Shown: positions 34,988-43,900, numbered from the stretch's first letter. The stretch: 51,189 nucleotides of DNA from Spartobacteria bacterium (GCA_003167555.1 PMSN01000029.1:186488-237676); one strand, 5' to 3'. The notes: generated from the letters alone by a model not told the origin. A program made the numbers and translations.

Positions 34988-37345
34988 TCAAAAGTCGGTT
35001 GTGATAGTGAGCGGATGAGGCAAGAACGCCGCAGTGTTACTGAAACGCGAAAGTGTCTGTGCGATTGGAAGCGCCTGGATGAATCGATGCGGATTGACAG
35101 GTCGCTCAGCGGCATCCCAGATCTCAGCTGCAAACGCGATCCGCTGCGAAGGTAGCACAGCCTGACCCGCACCATATGCAGCGATCTGTGAGTAGCTAAA
35201 GCTCGCAACCCACAAATCATCTGTAATGTTCACTCTGTCTCGAGCTTTACCGAGGTCCCAGTGACGTTCGAACAGCGGATAGCCGGGAATTCTGCCGCCG
35301 CGGGAGCCATGAATCGCCGCTGCAACCGCGCCGGGATGTAATTTCGCACTGACGTCACGGCATGCCCACTGAGCTTCTGCCGCAGCGGAGACGGGCGTGT
35401 CCCAAGATACGCACATACGAAGGTGCGGTGCCTTCGCAGATCGCAGCCAATCAACAGGTACTGGAACTTGCACGCGAACCAAGTCGTCGCGGTGAAGAAT
35501 TAGCCCCTGCCAAAAAAACCGAGCTTTGTGGAGTGTCGCGGTTTCGAACGCCCTCGCGTTTGCCCGGCCGAAACCGACGGCACGCTTCGCAAGCGGCTTG
35601 AGAGGCTCACTAAGTTGCGGGACAATGTCCTGCGCCGAGATCGCCAGAGCCGCTTTGGCCATGCATGCAAATGGGCGTGTCTCGTTTGGACAAAAACGCT
35701 GTAGCGCCGCAATAATGAAGGCGGCTTCTCGCGCGAGCAGGGGAGCCGCAAACGATGTCCCGAATACCTCACGCGGTTCGCCCAGTGCGGAATAACCCCA
35801 AACCCCGGATCCATTTAGACGGGTGTAGTTTGCATCAGCATTACCAGCCGACGCACAGAAGTCTGGCTTGGGACTGCGTGCAAAACCAGGGCCAAGTCGT
35901 GAAAACGGACTGGGCGCGTCGATCTCATCGGCCAAGCCGCCGGCGCTGAGCCGCGACACAATTCCGCCACATGTGAGTGCATTGAAGGCCCGCGGAAATG
36001 AGTGCAACGACCACGCCGGCTCGTTAAAGTGATTTGGATATCCGACTGCGGGGATCGTCCCTTCAGGGACATTGCCAGCCGCGATGATCAGGAGCACGTC
36101 TTTTTCGAATGCGAAGGTATCAATCTCTTCGATGTGCCTCACCGTCTCCGCCCGTTGCCGCGGTGGCAGTAAATCCAAGCCAAGCTCGCTGTCGAAGCTC
36201 AGGTTAAAAACCCGAACATCTGGTGCAGCGTTGAGAGCGGCCTGAAGCGCGTTCGCCACGCTTTCGGCTAAAATTACTCCAGATTTGCCTGTTCCAACTC
36301 GAACTTCGACAAACGAGCAGATCGGACCCGGCGGGCGTTCGGCCGCGCCCAAATTGGCATCACCAAAAACCACACGTGAAGCGACTAGCGACCCATGGTT
36401 GTCGTTCTCTGTGTTGGAACAATTTGGGCCAGTGACGGTGGCGCGACGATGCACCTGGAGCCACCGATGACTTTGTGGTATTGCAGTGTCGACGACGGCA
36501 ATGGTTGCTTGCGTACGTCTGTCGACTGTCAACTGCGCAGCGGTCGGTTGGCTGCTGAAACTCGGCGGCAGAGTCTGAGCGAGCGCGATGATCGGCGGAT
36601 GAATCGATTGCACGGAAGTAAATTCGTTCGCTAGATCTTCGACAGCCTGCCGACCAACCAGCGCCCGCAAGAAATAGCGCCCGATGTAACTACGACCTTT
36701 TCCCCGTAACGAGGTCACTGGGCGCGCAGCGAAAAAGCGTTCGAGACTCCGGATCAGGATATCAGCCTCGATCTCTGTAATCATCGGCTGCAGTTTGATG
36801 TACGCTTCAACTGGTTTTAGACCGACCGTGTCGACCCATGCACGATCGAACTTGAGTTCTGCAGGTATCCAATCGAACGAATCGATCGAGACAAACCTTG
36901 CCTGCTCGCGGACCCCCAAACCGGCGAGCTGGCCGGCCCTTGTCCGCAACTGCTCTATCTTTTCCGGAGTACCGTGGACGGTCGCGGCACCACTAGGATG
37001 CACCTCGATCAAGTCGAGGCCGATCCGTTCGAACACCTTAGACTGTTCGCCGCTGAATTGTACCTGCTCCACCTTGCGACCCGACGGGGCGTCTTTCGCC
37101 TTGGATGCCTTAATAAGTTCCCGAACCGGGTCGGCGACCATGTAATAGCGGCGCCGACTTAGCGGATCATGCGATGCACGACTACGTTCCTCAATACGCT
37201 TTAACGATTCGCTTAGCCTTCGGGCTTTCCGAGGCCAGTTCACGTCGAGATACTTCGCTGGCGGGCCCCCGCCACCAAGCTCTTCGACCGAAAGCTCGTG
37301 GCTTTCATTGAGAAAGTAGTTTCGAGGGCGAAGAGGCGGCGGCAT
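34988..37345 (-). CDS. Subtilisin-like (S8) serine protease paired with AAA+ ATPase
   Basis: The protein has about 785 aa from ATG 37345 (TTG 37363 would add six residues). Numbering from the TTG, the S8 triad is Asp292 (VVDTAI), His323 (NDNHGSL) and Ser537 (GTSFAAP), with oxyanion Asn431 (AAGN). The N-terminal about 280 residues carry no signal peptide, so the enzyme is intracellular. The C-terminal about 250 residues hold an extra beta-rich domain. It starts 7 bp after the stop of the AAA+ gene, or overlaps it if TTG is used, so the pair is co-expressed. AAA ATPase/S8 protease pairs recur in accessory islands and are suspected abortive-infection or regulated-proteolysis modules. The target is unknown. 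Confidence 0.88.
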   Translation of the reverse strand: MPPPLRPRNYFLNESHELSVEELGGGGPPAKYLDVNWPRKARRLSESLKRIEERSRASHDPLSRRRYYMVADPVRELIKASKAKDAPSGRKVEQVQFSGEQSKVFERIGLDLIEVHPSGAATVHGTPEKIEQLRTRAGQLAGLGVREQARFVSIDSFDWIPAELKFDRAWVDTVGLKPVEAYIKLQPMITEIEADILIRSLERFFAARPVTSLRGKGRSYIGRYFLRALVGRQAVEDLANEFTSVQSIHPPIIALAQTLPPSFSSQPTAAQLTVDRRTQATIAVVDTAIPQSHRWLQVHRRATVTGPNCSNTENDNHGSLVASRVVFGDANLGAAERPPGPICSFVEVRVGTGKSGVILAESVANALQAALNAAPDVRVFNLSFDSELGLDLLPPRQRAETVRHIEEIDTFAFEKDVLLIIAAGNVPEGTIPAVGYPNHFNEPAWSLHSFPRAFNALTCGGIVSRLSAGGLADEIDAPSPFSRLGPGFARSPKPDFCASAGNADANYTRLNGSGVWGYSALGEPREVFGTSFAAPLLAREAAFIIAALQRFCPNETRPFACMAKAALAISAQDIVPQLSEPLKPLAKRAVGFGRANARAFETATLHKARFFWQGLILHRDDLVRVQVPVPVDWLRSAKAPHLRMCVSWDTPVSAAAEAQWACRDVSAKLHPGAVAAAIHGSRGGRIPGYPLFERHWDLGKARDRVNITDDLWVASFSYSQIAAYGAGQAVLPSQRIAFAAEIWDAAERPVNPHRFIQALPIAQTLSRFSNTAAFLPHPLTITTDF

Positions 37346-37352
37346 ACTTGTG

Positions 37353-38246
37353 CTAGCCAGCAAGCATGCGTCGGCGGGCCTCAGAAATCACCAATTGCTC
37401 CGCATCGGCATATGAGGCAGCCTGACGACAGGCGATAACCAGCGGTCGACTCGGCCGAAGCCCAAACGACTTGCAATGCCGCTGAGCGAATCGGACAAGA
37501 TCAACCTTGCGCGGTTTCGGAAACTGCAGCCGAAGATCGAATCTCCGCCATAAGGCATCGTCCAGCGACTGCGGCAGGTTAGATGTCGCCACGATAAAAC
37601 CATCAGAGTGTGCATGTTCAAGCTCTTGCATGAATGCGATAACAATCCGATCGAGTTCGCCTACTTCCATAGGGCTTCCTCGGCGCTTCGCTAGCGCGTC
37701 CACTTCATCGAACAGGAGAAGACTCGGAGTTTGTTCAGCGAACCGAAAGACTTCGCGCAGTCTAAGCGCAGTCTGGCCGAGATATGCACCGATCAACGAA
37801 TCGAACCGCACCAAAAACGCGGGCAGTCCTGCTTCCCCTGCCATCGCCGCGGCAGCAACGCTTTTCCCACACCCTGAAGGCCCATGAAAAAGGAGCCTCC
37901 ACCGCCGCGGTATTCCTTTAGCAGACAGACGTGCTCTCGCTCGCCATTCTTGTAGCAACTCGTTGACGGTGTTGCGAATCGAAGGCGTCAATTCAAGCTC
38001 GGCTAGCCGCTTCTGCGGACGTAATGGCATAAGGGAACTGTTCATCTGCCACGCATTCGTCGGCGCGGTTGCTCCATTTTGCGGTGACCGTGGTGCGTCC
38101 AATGCACCCAGAAGATCCCGTTCGACGCGGTGATGGCCGCGAGCACCGTGACGGCCTGCGACGGTCCGGGCCAAAATATTAGCACGAACGAGATCGTTCG
38201 ATCCAATCGCGCTGAACAGTTCGGCAAGTTCTCGGGTTTTTGCCAT
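37353..38246 (-). CDS. AAA+ family ATPase (partner of the S8 protease)
   Basis: The AAA+ module has Walker A HGPSGCGKSV, Walker B LLLFDEVDAL, sensor-1 VATSNLP and an arginine-finger region ALWRRFDLRL, so it should hydrolyse ATP and remodel or deliver substrates. ATG 38246 is preceded by AGCGGGA at a good distance and gives MAKTRELAELF. The frame is open to 38462, but the extra part has no domain. The helical N-terminal about 120 residues may bind the protease or the trigger. It is first in a two-gene operon with the S8 protease, analogous in layout to protease-chaperone pairs. Confidence 0.85.
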   Translation of the reverse strand: MAKTRELAELFSAIGSNDLVRANILARTVAGRHGARGHHRVERDLLGALDAPRSPQNGATAPTNAWQMNSSLMPLRPQKRLAELELTPSIRNTVNELLQEWRARARLSAKGIPRRWRLLFHGPSGCGKSVAAAAMAGEAGLPAFLVRFDSLIGAYLGQTALRLREVFRFAEQTPSLLLFDEVDALAKRRGSPMEVGELDRIVIAFMQELEHAHSDGFIVATSNLPQSLDDALWRRFDLRLQFPKPRKVDLVRFAQRHCKSFGLRPSRPLVIACRQAASYADAEQLVISEARRRMLAG

Positions 38247-38777
38247 CGTTCCCGCTAAGATAGACATGACGATGAACAATTGCTCGAAAATTTCACAGTG
38301 CCTGGATGCGCCAGCCAACGAGGATGTTCCCAAGTGTTTTGGGTGGAGTTGCCGTTGACGGGGCGCCGATCTCCGGGTTGAAGACTCGTGAGCTGGATGC
38401 CGGTCTGCCGCCGTGAGATGCAGAGCGCGTTCGCTGGCCACTTCACCGCCGACTGTTAGCACACCGAATTTTGGGCTCTGACGCTATTGGTTTAGATCGA
38501 CACTCGGAAGATCTCTGTTTCAAAATCTGCGTTATCTGCCAAAATCCGACCGGCTGGCGCCCGACTTCGCAGATTTCGCAGGCACCGCGCACATCTTGAA
38601 GAGCGTTAACCCTCCATTGCCCACAAACTTATCCGCGCAATCACAGGCACGCGGCATAAACGGAGCCCGCCGCGGCCCGACTGATTTGGGGCATGGGCGC
38701 TATTGGCTTAACCCAACCTCCCCACGCTGCGGCCCGCCCACGGCTCATCGTGAACAGCGCGGCTCTGCCGCTGACCG
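38247..38777. other. Intergenic region containing island repeat copy A
   Basis: This 531-bp gap between the ATPase gene and the Mrr-like gene holds direct-repeat copy A (38619-38721). The remainder (38247-38618) should include the ATPase promoter. It contains no recognisable gene, and its minus-strand open frame is just an extension of the ATPase frame. Confidence 0.5.
38619..38721 (+). repeat. Island direct repeat, copy A
   Basis: This is a shorter copy lacking the 5' GAATTAGG...CCCAATTC part. It begins CCCACAAACTTATCCGCGC and contains GACTGATTTGGGGCAT and GGCTTAACCCAACC. It is in the same orientation as all other copies and lies between the ATPase/protease pair and the Mrr-like gene. Confidence 0.8.
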
Positions 38778-39537
38778 CTAAATCGCTCTCGTGCCGCGGC
38801 AGCTGGGATATTTGGAGCAACCCCAGAACCGCTGTCCGGCGTTCGCGCCACGATGCGCCTCGCGAACTTTCATCTCGCAGCCACAACGCGGGCAATCAGG
38901 AGCGACGTGATTGCGTTGACTGTCAATCTGCGGCTCGGCGACATTTCCGGAACTCTGCACTCCGCGTAGCAGATTTAGTAGATTCGTCGAGTCGACGAGT
39001 TCGATCGGCTTTCCTCTAGCGAATGTTATCGCATCCGGCGTGAAACTAGTTGTCGCGACGACCTTCGCAGCTGACGCTCGGCGGTCCGCGAGGATGCCAT
39101 AGATCTCTCGCACGACCCGCACGGGCACGGGCTTGCCGCTCCATCGCTTGCACTGAACTAAGGTCACTTCGCTGTCGCGACGAAGAATCAAATCCACGCC
39201 GCCGTCCGCGCCACCGCCGAGCGTTTCCTCCAAGCTGATATCCCTGCCGCCGATAGACTTCGCCCAGCAGATCTTCAAACCGCTTCCACGGAAGCGCCCG
39301 CAATGATTCGATGCCGGTCTGCCGTTTAAGCATGTGCGCAGTTTTCAACGCACGCAACGCAGAGATCGCGGCGATCGCCAGCAGACCGAGACTAACGACT
39401 CCCACAATTCCGCCTTTCACGATGGGCGGCGGAAATATTGCCGGCAGGGCGAGATACGCGATTCCCGCAAGGGCTACGCTCACCCACCACGGCAGGAGCA
39501 CTAGATCATCTACAATCGAAGAGCGACGGCGGGGCAT
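38778..39537 (-). pseudogene. Mrr-like membrane-associated restriction endonuclease, frameshifted
   Basis: ATG 39537 (MPRRRSSIVDD) opens two membrane helices (VSVALAGIAYLALPAIF and VVSLGLLAIAAISAL) and the family entry LPWKRFEDLLGEVYRRQGYQ. The continuation LEETLGGGADGGVDLILRR...VQCKRW (Mrr/PD-(D/E)xK: Asp plus Gln-x-Lys) is in another frame. Removing one base near 39239 (CAGCTTGG) joins them. After the nuclease core comes a topoisomerase-type zinc ribbon (CPRCGCEMKVREA...FWGCSKYPSCRG). All motifs are otherwise preserved, so this is either a very recent inactivation or a sequencing error. The gene is neatly flanked by repeat copies A and B. Confidence 0.75.
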
Positions 39538-39590
39538 GTGGACCCGTAATGGAGCAGCTTTCAGACGAGACAAACAATCCCTGCGCGACC

Positions 39591-39750
39591 GAATCAGGTC
39601 ATGTCCCAATTCGCTGGATCCGCGCACAAGGCTTAACGCTTCGCTCGCCCACAAACCTACCCGCGCAATCGCGGGCACGCGGCATTGACCCAGCCCGCCG
39701 CGGCTCGACTGATTTGGGGCATCGGGGCTATTAACTTAACCCAAACCACC
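39591..39750 (+). repeat. Island direct repeat, copy B (full length)
   Basis: The copy begins GAATCAGGTCATGTCCCAAT, then GGATCCGCGCAC, CCCACAAACCTACCCGCGCA, CCCAGCCCGCCGCGGCTC, and ends GACTGATTTGGGGCATCGG ... TTAACCCAA. It contains small dyads (GAATcAGG/CCcAATTC; CCGCG-CAAT-CGCGG). It separates the Mrr-like gene from the PIN-GNAT gene. Confidence 0.85.
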
Positions 39751-39863
39751 CCAGCTTGCATCACTATCAGCTGGTCCCGACATGGTGATCCTATTTCGCC
39801 ACTGGCGCTCAATCCGTCCTATCGCAGGAGGCCAAAGGCGTCGAGTATAGCGGTGATCATGCG

Positions 39864-41333
39864 ATGAAATACCTTTTGGACACCAACGTCTTGATCGCTC
39901 TAGAGCCCACAGCACCGGCCGAAATCGAAAAGCTTACTCCGAGCGGTATTCGATTCGTCCAAAAAGCTAATACGGCAGGTTTCCCGTTGTTCGTTCATCC
40001 TGCGCAAAGGGCGGATGTCTCTCATGATGTGGATACGGAACGGCGACAACTCCGTCAAGCGCTTCTGCAAAAATACCCCGCGCTACCAAATCCGCCATCT
40101 GCAGTTCGCGTGAACCGCGTGCTCGGCGAACCGGGACGCGAGACGAATGATTGGGTTGACCATCAACTTCTCGCTGCGCTGCACGCGGATGCGGTTGATT
40201 ACCTTGTTACTGAAGATGTTGGCATTCATCGGAAAGCAAAACGACTGCAGTTGCATCATCGCGTTACTTTCACGGCCGAGGCCATAACCACACTCGAAAC
40301 CCTCTGTGACGTCGTACCACCTGCGCTCCCTGCAGTCAGCGCGGTAAAAGCACACAATATCGACGCTGAAGATCCAATCTTCACATCCGTACGCGAAGAA
40401 TATCCCGAATTCGATGGGTGGCTGATCAAGTGTAAACGGGAGCACCGGCAGAGTTGGATCGTTACCGCACCCGATGATAGCTATGCAGGAGTATCGATAG
40501 TGAATCGCGAAAATGGAGCGGAATTAGGAGCGACAGAGAAGACGCTGAAAATCTGCACCTTCAAGATTTCCGAAGCTCATACTGGATTTAAGTACGGTGA
40601 GCTCTTGCTACGCGAGATTCTGCACTACGCGGAGCAAAACGATTTTGGCTTTTTGTTCGTCGAAGTTTGGCCCCGGCACGAGCAGTTGATTTCGTTTCTG
40701 AACGAATTCGGTTTTTCCGATTTGAACCTACCTACAGTGCGCGGAGAACTGCGGCTCAGTAAGCGGCTAAAGCCCACCGAACAGGAACTTGACAAGCTGA
40801 GCTCGCTTGAATTCAACAAGCAGTTCGGACCGACTGCCATCAAATGGTCTGACACCACCGCGTTCATTGTGCCGATTAAACCGAAGTATCATGACACGTT
40901 GTTTCCGGAAGCGACGGTGCAAGCGCATTTCTTTGAGGGCCGCAGCGCGTGTGGCAATGCTCTTCGGAAGGCATATCTGTGCAATTCGGTTTCGCAAGAG
41001 ATCAAACCGGGCGCGATCCTGGCGTTTTACCGGTCCGAAGATTGGCAGGCATTGACCGTGCTCGGCGTTACTGAAGAAACTTTTCGTTCGACGAATCCTA
41101 CACAGATCGCCCGCTTCGTCGGCAAACGAACCGTTTACCCGCTTCAGGAAATCGAACGCCTATGCAAGCAGCCAGTGCTTGCGATTCTGTTCCGCCAAAG
41201 TCGAATCCTCTCGACTCCGATAAAGCTCGACAAGCTTTTGCAGAACAAGATTATCGTCGCGGCTCCTCAGTCGATAACGAAATTAACGCTCGCGGCACGA
41301 AAATGGATTCAGAAACAAACCCTGACTCAGTAG
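39864..41333 (+). CDS. PIN-GNAT-PUA-like three-domain protein
   Basis: The 489-aa product has an N-terminal PIN-like nuclease fold (residues 1-140: MKYLLDTNVLI, DWVDHQLLAAL, LVTEDVGIHRKAKRL) with the acidic residues of a metal-dependent RNase. A GNAT acetyltransferase domain follows (about 210-300: KICTFKISEAHTGFKYGELL, FVEVWPRHEQLISFLNEFGF). The C-terminal about 160 residues resemble PUA/EVE-type RNA- or base-binding domains (GAILAFYRSEDWQALTVLGV). It overlaps the downstream ASCH gene by 31 nt. It may act as an RNA-directed toxin or effector. The fusion is clear but the function is inference. Confidence 0.8.
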   Translation: MKYLLDTNVLIALEPTAPAEIEKLTPSGIRFVQKANTAGFPLFVHPAQRADVSHDVDTERRQLRQALLQKYPALPNPPSAVRVNRVLGEPGRETNDWVDHQLLAALHADAVDYLVTEDVGIHRKAKRLQLHHRVTFTAEAITTLETLCDVVPPALPAVSAVKAHNIDAEDPIFTSVREEYPEFDGWLIKCKREHRQSWIVTAPDDSYAGVSIVNRENGAELGATEKTLKICTFKISEAHTGFKYGELLLREILHYAEQNDFGFLFVEVWPRHEQLISFLNEFGFSDLNLPTVRGELRLSKRLKPTEQELDKLSSLEFNKQFGPTAIKWSDTTAFIVPIKPKYHDTLFPEATVQAHFFEGRSACGNALRKAYLCNSVSQEIKPGAILAFYRSEDWQALTVLGVTEETFRSTNPTQIARFVGKRTVYPLQEIERLCKQPVLAILFRQSRILSTPIKLDKLLQNKIIVAAPQSITKLTLAARKWIQKQTLTQ

Positions 41334-41728
41334 CTCTTCTGGCAATTAAGCCGAAATTCGCTCAAGCGATCATTGAAGGTCGAAAGCGTGTCGAGTTTCG
41401 GAAAACACGATTTAGACAGCGGCCGCGTTTCGTCGTCTTGTATGCAAGCACGCCCGTCAAGCAGGTAGTCGCCTATTTCGAAGTCGCCTACATTAGGGAA
41501 CTGAGTCCCCGGGCACTTTGGAGAGAGTTTAGGAATCTCGGTGGAATCGAATATCGAGACTTTATCGAGTATTATGGTGACCGAACGATAGGCTTCGCGA
41601 TCGTCATCGCAGCCGTATGGAAATTGAATCAACCGGCGCGGTTGAACCACTTGAGTCCGCGGGGCGGCGCTCCGCAAAGCTTTCGGTATTTGCGACGTGA
41701 TTCGATCGATCGCCTTTCGATCCGCTAA
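41303..41728 (+). CDS. ASCH-domain protein, partner of the PIN-GNAT protein
   Basis: ATG 41303 gives about 141 aa. LLAIKPKFAQAIIEGRKRVEFRK is the ASCH signature, with the Gx[K/R]xxExR loop, followed by FVVLYASTPVKQVVAYFEV and a helical tail. ASCH domains are PUA-like and bind RNA or modified bases, and several are antitoxins or deaminate/hydrolyse modified nucleosides. The 31-nt overlap with the PIN-GNAT gene indicates coupled translation, so it probably supplies substrate recognition or neutralises its partner. The frame is open further upstream but that part overlaps the first gene only. Confidence 0.82.
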   Translation: MDSETNPDSVALLAIKPKFAQAIIEGRKRVEFRKTRFRQRPRFVVLYASTPVKQVVAYFEVAYIRELSPRALWREFRNLGGIEYRDFIEYYGDRTIGFAIVIAAVWKLNQPARLNHLSPRGGAPQSFRYLRRDSIDRLSIR

Positions 41729-41756
41729 TAACCGGATTGTCACATCACAACCCCCG

Positions 41757-41993
41757 TCAAGCTAACGCGTGGTTTTTTTCTCCATCATCCGCACCAGCGC
41801 GCAGCAGAACTTCCACTAGACTGTAGACGCCGCGCTGGATCGAAACACGAAGCGGTGAGGTCGTGAAATTGCCTTCGGGCAGACGTTACCGCTTACCGGC
41901 TCCAATCCATTCTTGAACGGCGAAAAGCTTCCCCGCCCTACAGAGCGAGCACAACTCCTTTAGGTCATCCGGCAGTGCTTCTCGCCGAGGCAT
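41757..41993 (-). pseudogene. Ankyrin-repeat-like gene with a premature stop
   Basis: From ATG 41993 the frame reads MPRREALPDDLKELCSLCRA then LFAVQEWIGAGKR and a TAA at 41886-41888. In the same frame it continues RLPEGNFTTSPLRVSIQRGV, then SLVEVLLRAGADDGE, to TGA 41757. This is a textbook ankyrin-type continuation, so the TAA is a recent nonsense mutation. It lies just downstream of the 427-aa gene on the same strand and was probably the last gene of that operon. Confidence 0.65.
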
Positions 41994-42031
41994 TCGTGTG
42001 AACGATTCGGCAGGGATAAGCGTGCAAATCT

Positions 42032-43306
42032 CTACGAATCTCGGCCGGTCTTCTGATCTTCCCCCATAGCGCGAAAATGCGAGTAAGGCTTCTCCCAATC
42101 TATGTCGGGGTACGCTTCTTTGAGCCGGCCGATAAACTCGGGATCATTGAGTGTCTCAAACGTCACATCCTTGAAACTCACGTCCAAGCTCATGTTCGAG
42201 ACCACTTCATCAGCCGAGGGGAAAACGTCGTCGAGTTTATCATCGATCCATTCCCGGAGAAGGTTGTCCGACAGATTTGGGCTTACCGAACGCCCAACCA
42301 GCTCATCCGGCGGCTTAGTTCTTGCGGCCGACAGGTAGTATTCGATCACCTGCTCGCGCGAAGCCTTCAACTTGCCTTCGATTTCTTTTTCAACGGCATT
42401 CTTATGCGATTCTAGCCGAACACGAAATTCTCCGATTCGTTCGTCAAAGCGGCTGCGTGCTGCCTTTAACATCACCCTTCCGAATTTTCCGAGCGGTCGA
42501 GTGAGATCGGTCCGTAGCTGGTAAAGATCCTTCTCCAGTCGCTTGGAGGAAACTTGGCTGTTGCGTTCAATCAGATCGAATGTCGTGCGCAGCCGCCCCT
42601 CTAAGTCCTCACTCGAACCCAAGCGAAGCAATGCGCCCGGAATCCGGATCCGCTGCCGTTGGATAGCTGCCCCGCGCAGGCTGAGATCAACGTATTGGAG
42701 GTACGGTTCAAAAACGCGTACTTGTCGTGCCACGTCGAATTTCACTGCCGGCGCCTGCTCCAAAATATCATCCACCGTCTCGAACTCGGTTTGAGAAACC
42801 AGCTCCATTCCGATTTCGGAAACAATGCGTTCCACCCTCTCTCTGAGTTCCTGTGTTGGCGCTTCCGCCATTGCCGCGTGTTTTTCCTTTGCGGAGATCC
42901 GAAAAACCACTTCATCCACTTGGTCGCGTGTCAGTCGAATTGAATTTGGCGTTTCTTCGCTATGCGGTTCTGGTTCGAGATAAAGAGCCGTTGGGGTAAA
43001 GACCCAACCGGCATCATCGACGATCAGCACCGCAGCGCGAAGGCCCGGCGAGTTCACAACCTCAATTTCGCTCTCCTTCAGTCGTTTCACGGCTTCAAGA
43101 GATCCATAGCCCATTCGAAACGCCGCCTCGCTGAAATCGATGCTAATCGAAATGCGCAACTTTGGGTTCGACGCGACTAACGAGCACAACGCCGTCGCTA
43201 CGGCGGCTTGAATGCCGGGAGCGACATAGCAGATGCGTATGCGGGCGTTGCTAATCAGCTTCGCTATGACTGCACTCGACAGGCATCGAAAGAGTGAGTC
43301 ACGCAT
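42032..43306 (-). CDS. Unknown protein with PLD-like N-terminal fold lacking HKD motifs
   Basis: The product has about 424 aa from ATG 43306 (TTG 43315 possible). Residues about 10-125 (ARIRICYVAPGIQAAVATAL, ISIDFSEAAFRMGYGSLEA, LRAAVLIVDDAGWVFTPTAL) alternate strands and helices like a phospholipase-D-superfamily domain. There is no HxK(x)4D motif, so catalysis of that kind is not expected. The remainder is a long charged helical region (LERVEK-type heptads, residues about 150-380) and an acidic tail. No signal peptide is present. It follows a small secreted protein gene with a 6-nt or smaller gap and is under the same operator. I cannot name a function. Confidence 0.65.
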   Translation of the reverse strand: MRDSLFRCLSSAVIAKLISNARIRICYVAPGIQAAVATALCSLVASNPKLRISISIDFSEAAFRMGYGSLEAVKRLKESEIEVVNSPGLRAAVLIVDDAGWVFTPTALYLEPEPHSEETPNSIRLTRDQVDEVVFRISAKEKHAAMAEAPTQELRERVERIVSEIGMELVSQTEFETVDDILEQAPAVKFDVARQVRVFEPYLQYVDLSLRGAAIQRQRIRIPGALLRLGSSEDLEGRLRTTFDLIERNSQVSSKRLEKDLYQLRTDLTRPLGKFGRVMLKAARSRFDERIGEFRVRLESHKNAVEKEIEGKLKASREQVIEYYLSAARTKPPDELVGRSVSPNLSDNLLREWIDDKLDDVFPSADEVVSNMSLDVSFKDVTFETLNDPEFIGRLKEAYPDIDWEKPYSHFRAMGEDQKTGRDS

Positions 43307-43311
43307 GGATT

Positions 43312-43587
43312 TCAAAAGCCTTTGCGATTCGCCGGTCGGTCCGGCATCTCAGGAGGCGGTTGAGTGGAAACGGAGAACACCCCGTGAATGACCGTTTCGT
43401 TCTTCTGCCCTTGAGGAACGAAGCGACACGTATCGCCGCTCACTTTGGGCTCGGCTCGTGCCACCCACACCTGTACCGGTTTCCCGCCGTCGTACAAGGT
43501 CACCCACCAATAGATCGGGCCATCAGCAAGCACCGCGGCGGAAAGCACAGCTAAAAACACGCCCGCAAGCAAATAACGTTTAATCAT
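43312..43587 (-). CDS. Small secreted protein
   Basis: The product (91 aa) has a clear signal peptide (MIKRYLLAGVFLAVLSAAVLA, cleaved before DGP). The mature part is short, has a single Cys, a Trp-rich start (IYWWVTLYDGGKPVQVWV) and a proline-rich end. I do not recognise the family. It is the first gene of the XRE-controlled unit and directly precedes the 427-aa gene. Its ATG abuts the perfect 10-bp-arm palindrome at 43588-43609. Confidence 0.65.
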   Translation of the reverse strand: MIKRYLLAGVFLAVLSAAVLADGPIYWWVTLYDGGKPVQVWVARAEPKVSGDTCRFVPQGQKNETVIHGVFSVSTQPPPEMPDRPANRKGF

Positions 43588-43609
43588 ATCGTGCTCGTTC
43601 GAGCACGAT
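43588..43609. promoter_or_regulatory. Perfect operator-like palindrome
   Basis: ATCGTGCTCG-TT-CGAGCACGAT is a perfect inverted repeat with 10-bp arms between divergent genes. It ends one base before the ATG of the secreted-protein gene and lies 27 bp upstream of the XRE gene. That is the position and form expected for the binding site of the adjacent XRE regulator. Confidence 0.7.
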
Positions 43610-43636
43610 GGAAGCAGTCGCTCCTCATAAGGTCAA

Positions 43637-43900
43637 GTGCTCAATGGGGCACACCTTGTGAGGACTGGAAGAAACATCGTTGGCGCACAAGTCCGTCGAT
43701 TGCGATCCGAGCGGAATCTCTCGCAACCTGCCTTTGCGGCAAAATGTCAGCGACTCGGATGGGACATCGGCCGCGACACCGTTGCCAAGATCGAAGCCGG
43801 AACTCGATGGGTGGGAGATTTTGAGCTCGTATATCTCGCGCGAGCTTTGGGCGTCACCCTGAATGACTTGTTCTCGGGGCGGGTAAAAAAAACGCTCTGA
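43637..43900 (+). CDS. XRE-family helix-turn-helix regulator
   Basis: This single-domain regulator has up to 87 aa. The HTH spans VGAQVRRLRSERNLSQPAFA through GRDTVAKIEAGTRWV, ending LARALGVTLNDLF. GTG 43637 is the longest start and GTG 43658 is an alternative. There is no extra ligand or toxin domain. It is divergent from the secreted-protein/427-aa operon with a palindromic operator between them, so it probably represses both directions. Confidence 0.85.
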   Translation: MLNGAHLVRTGRNIVGAQVRRLRSERNLSQPAFAAKCQRLGWDIGRDTVAKIEAGTRWVGDFELVYLARALGVTLNDLFSGRVKKTL

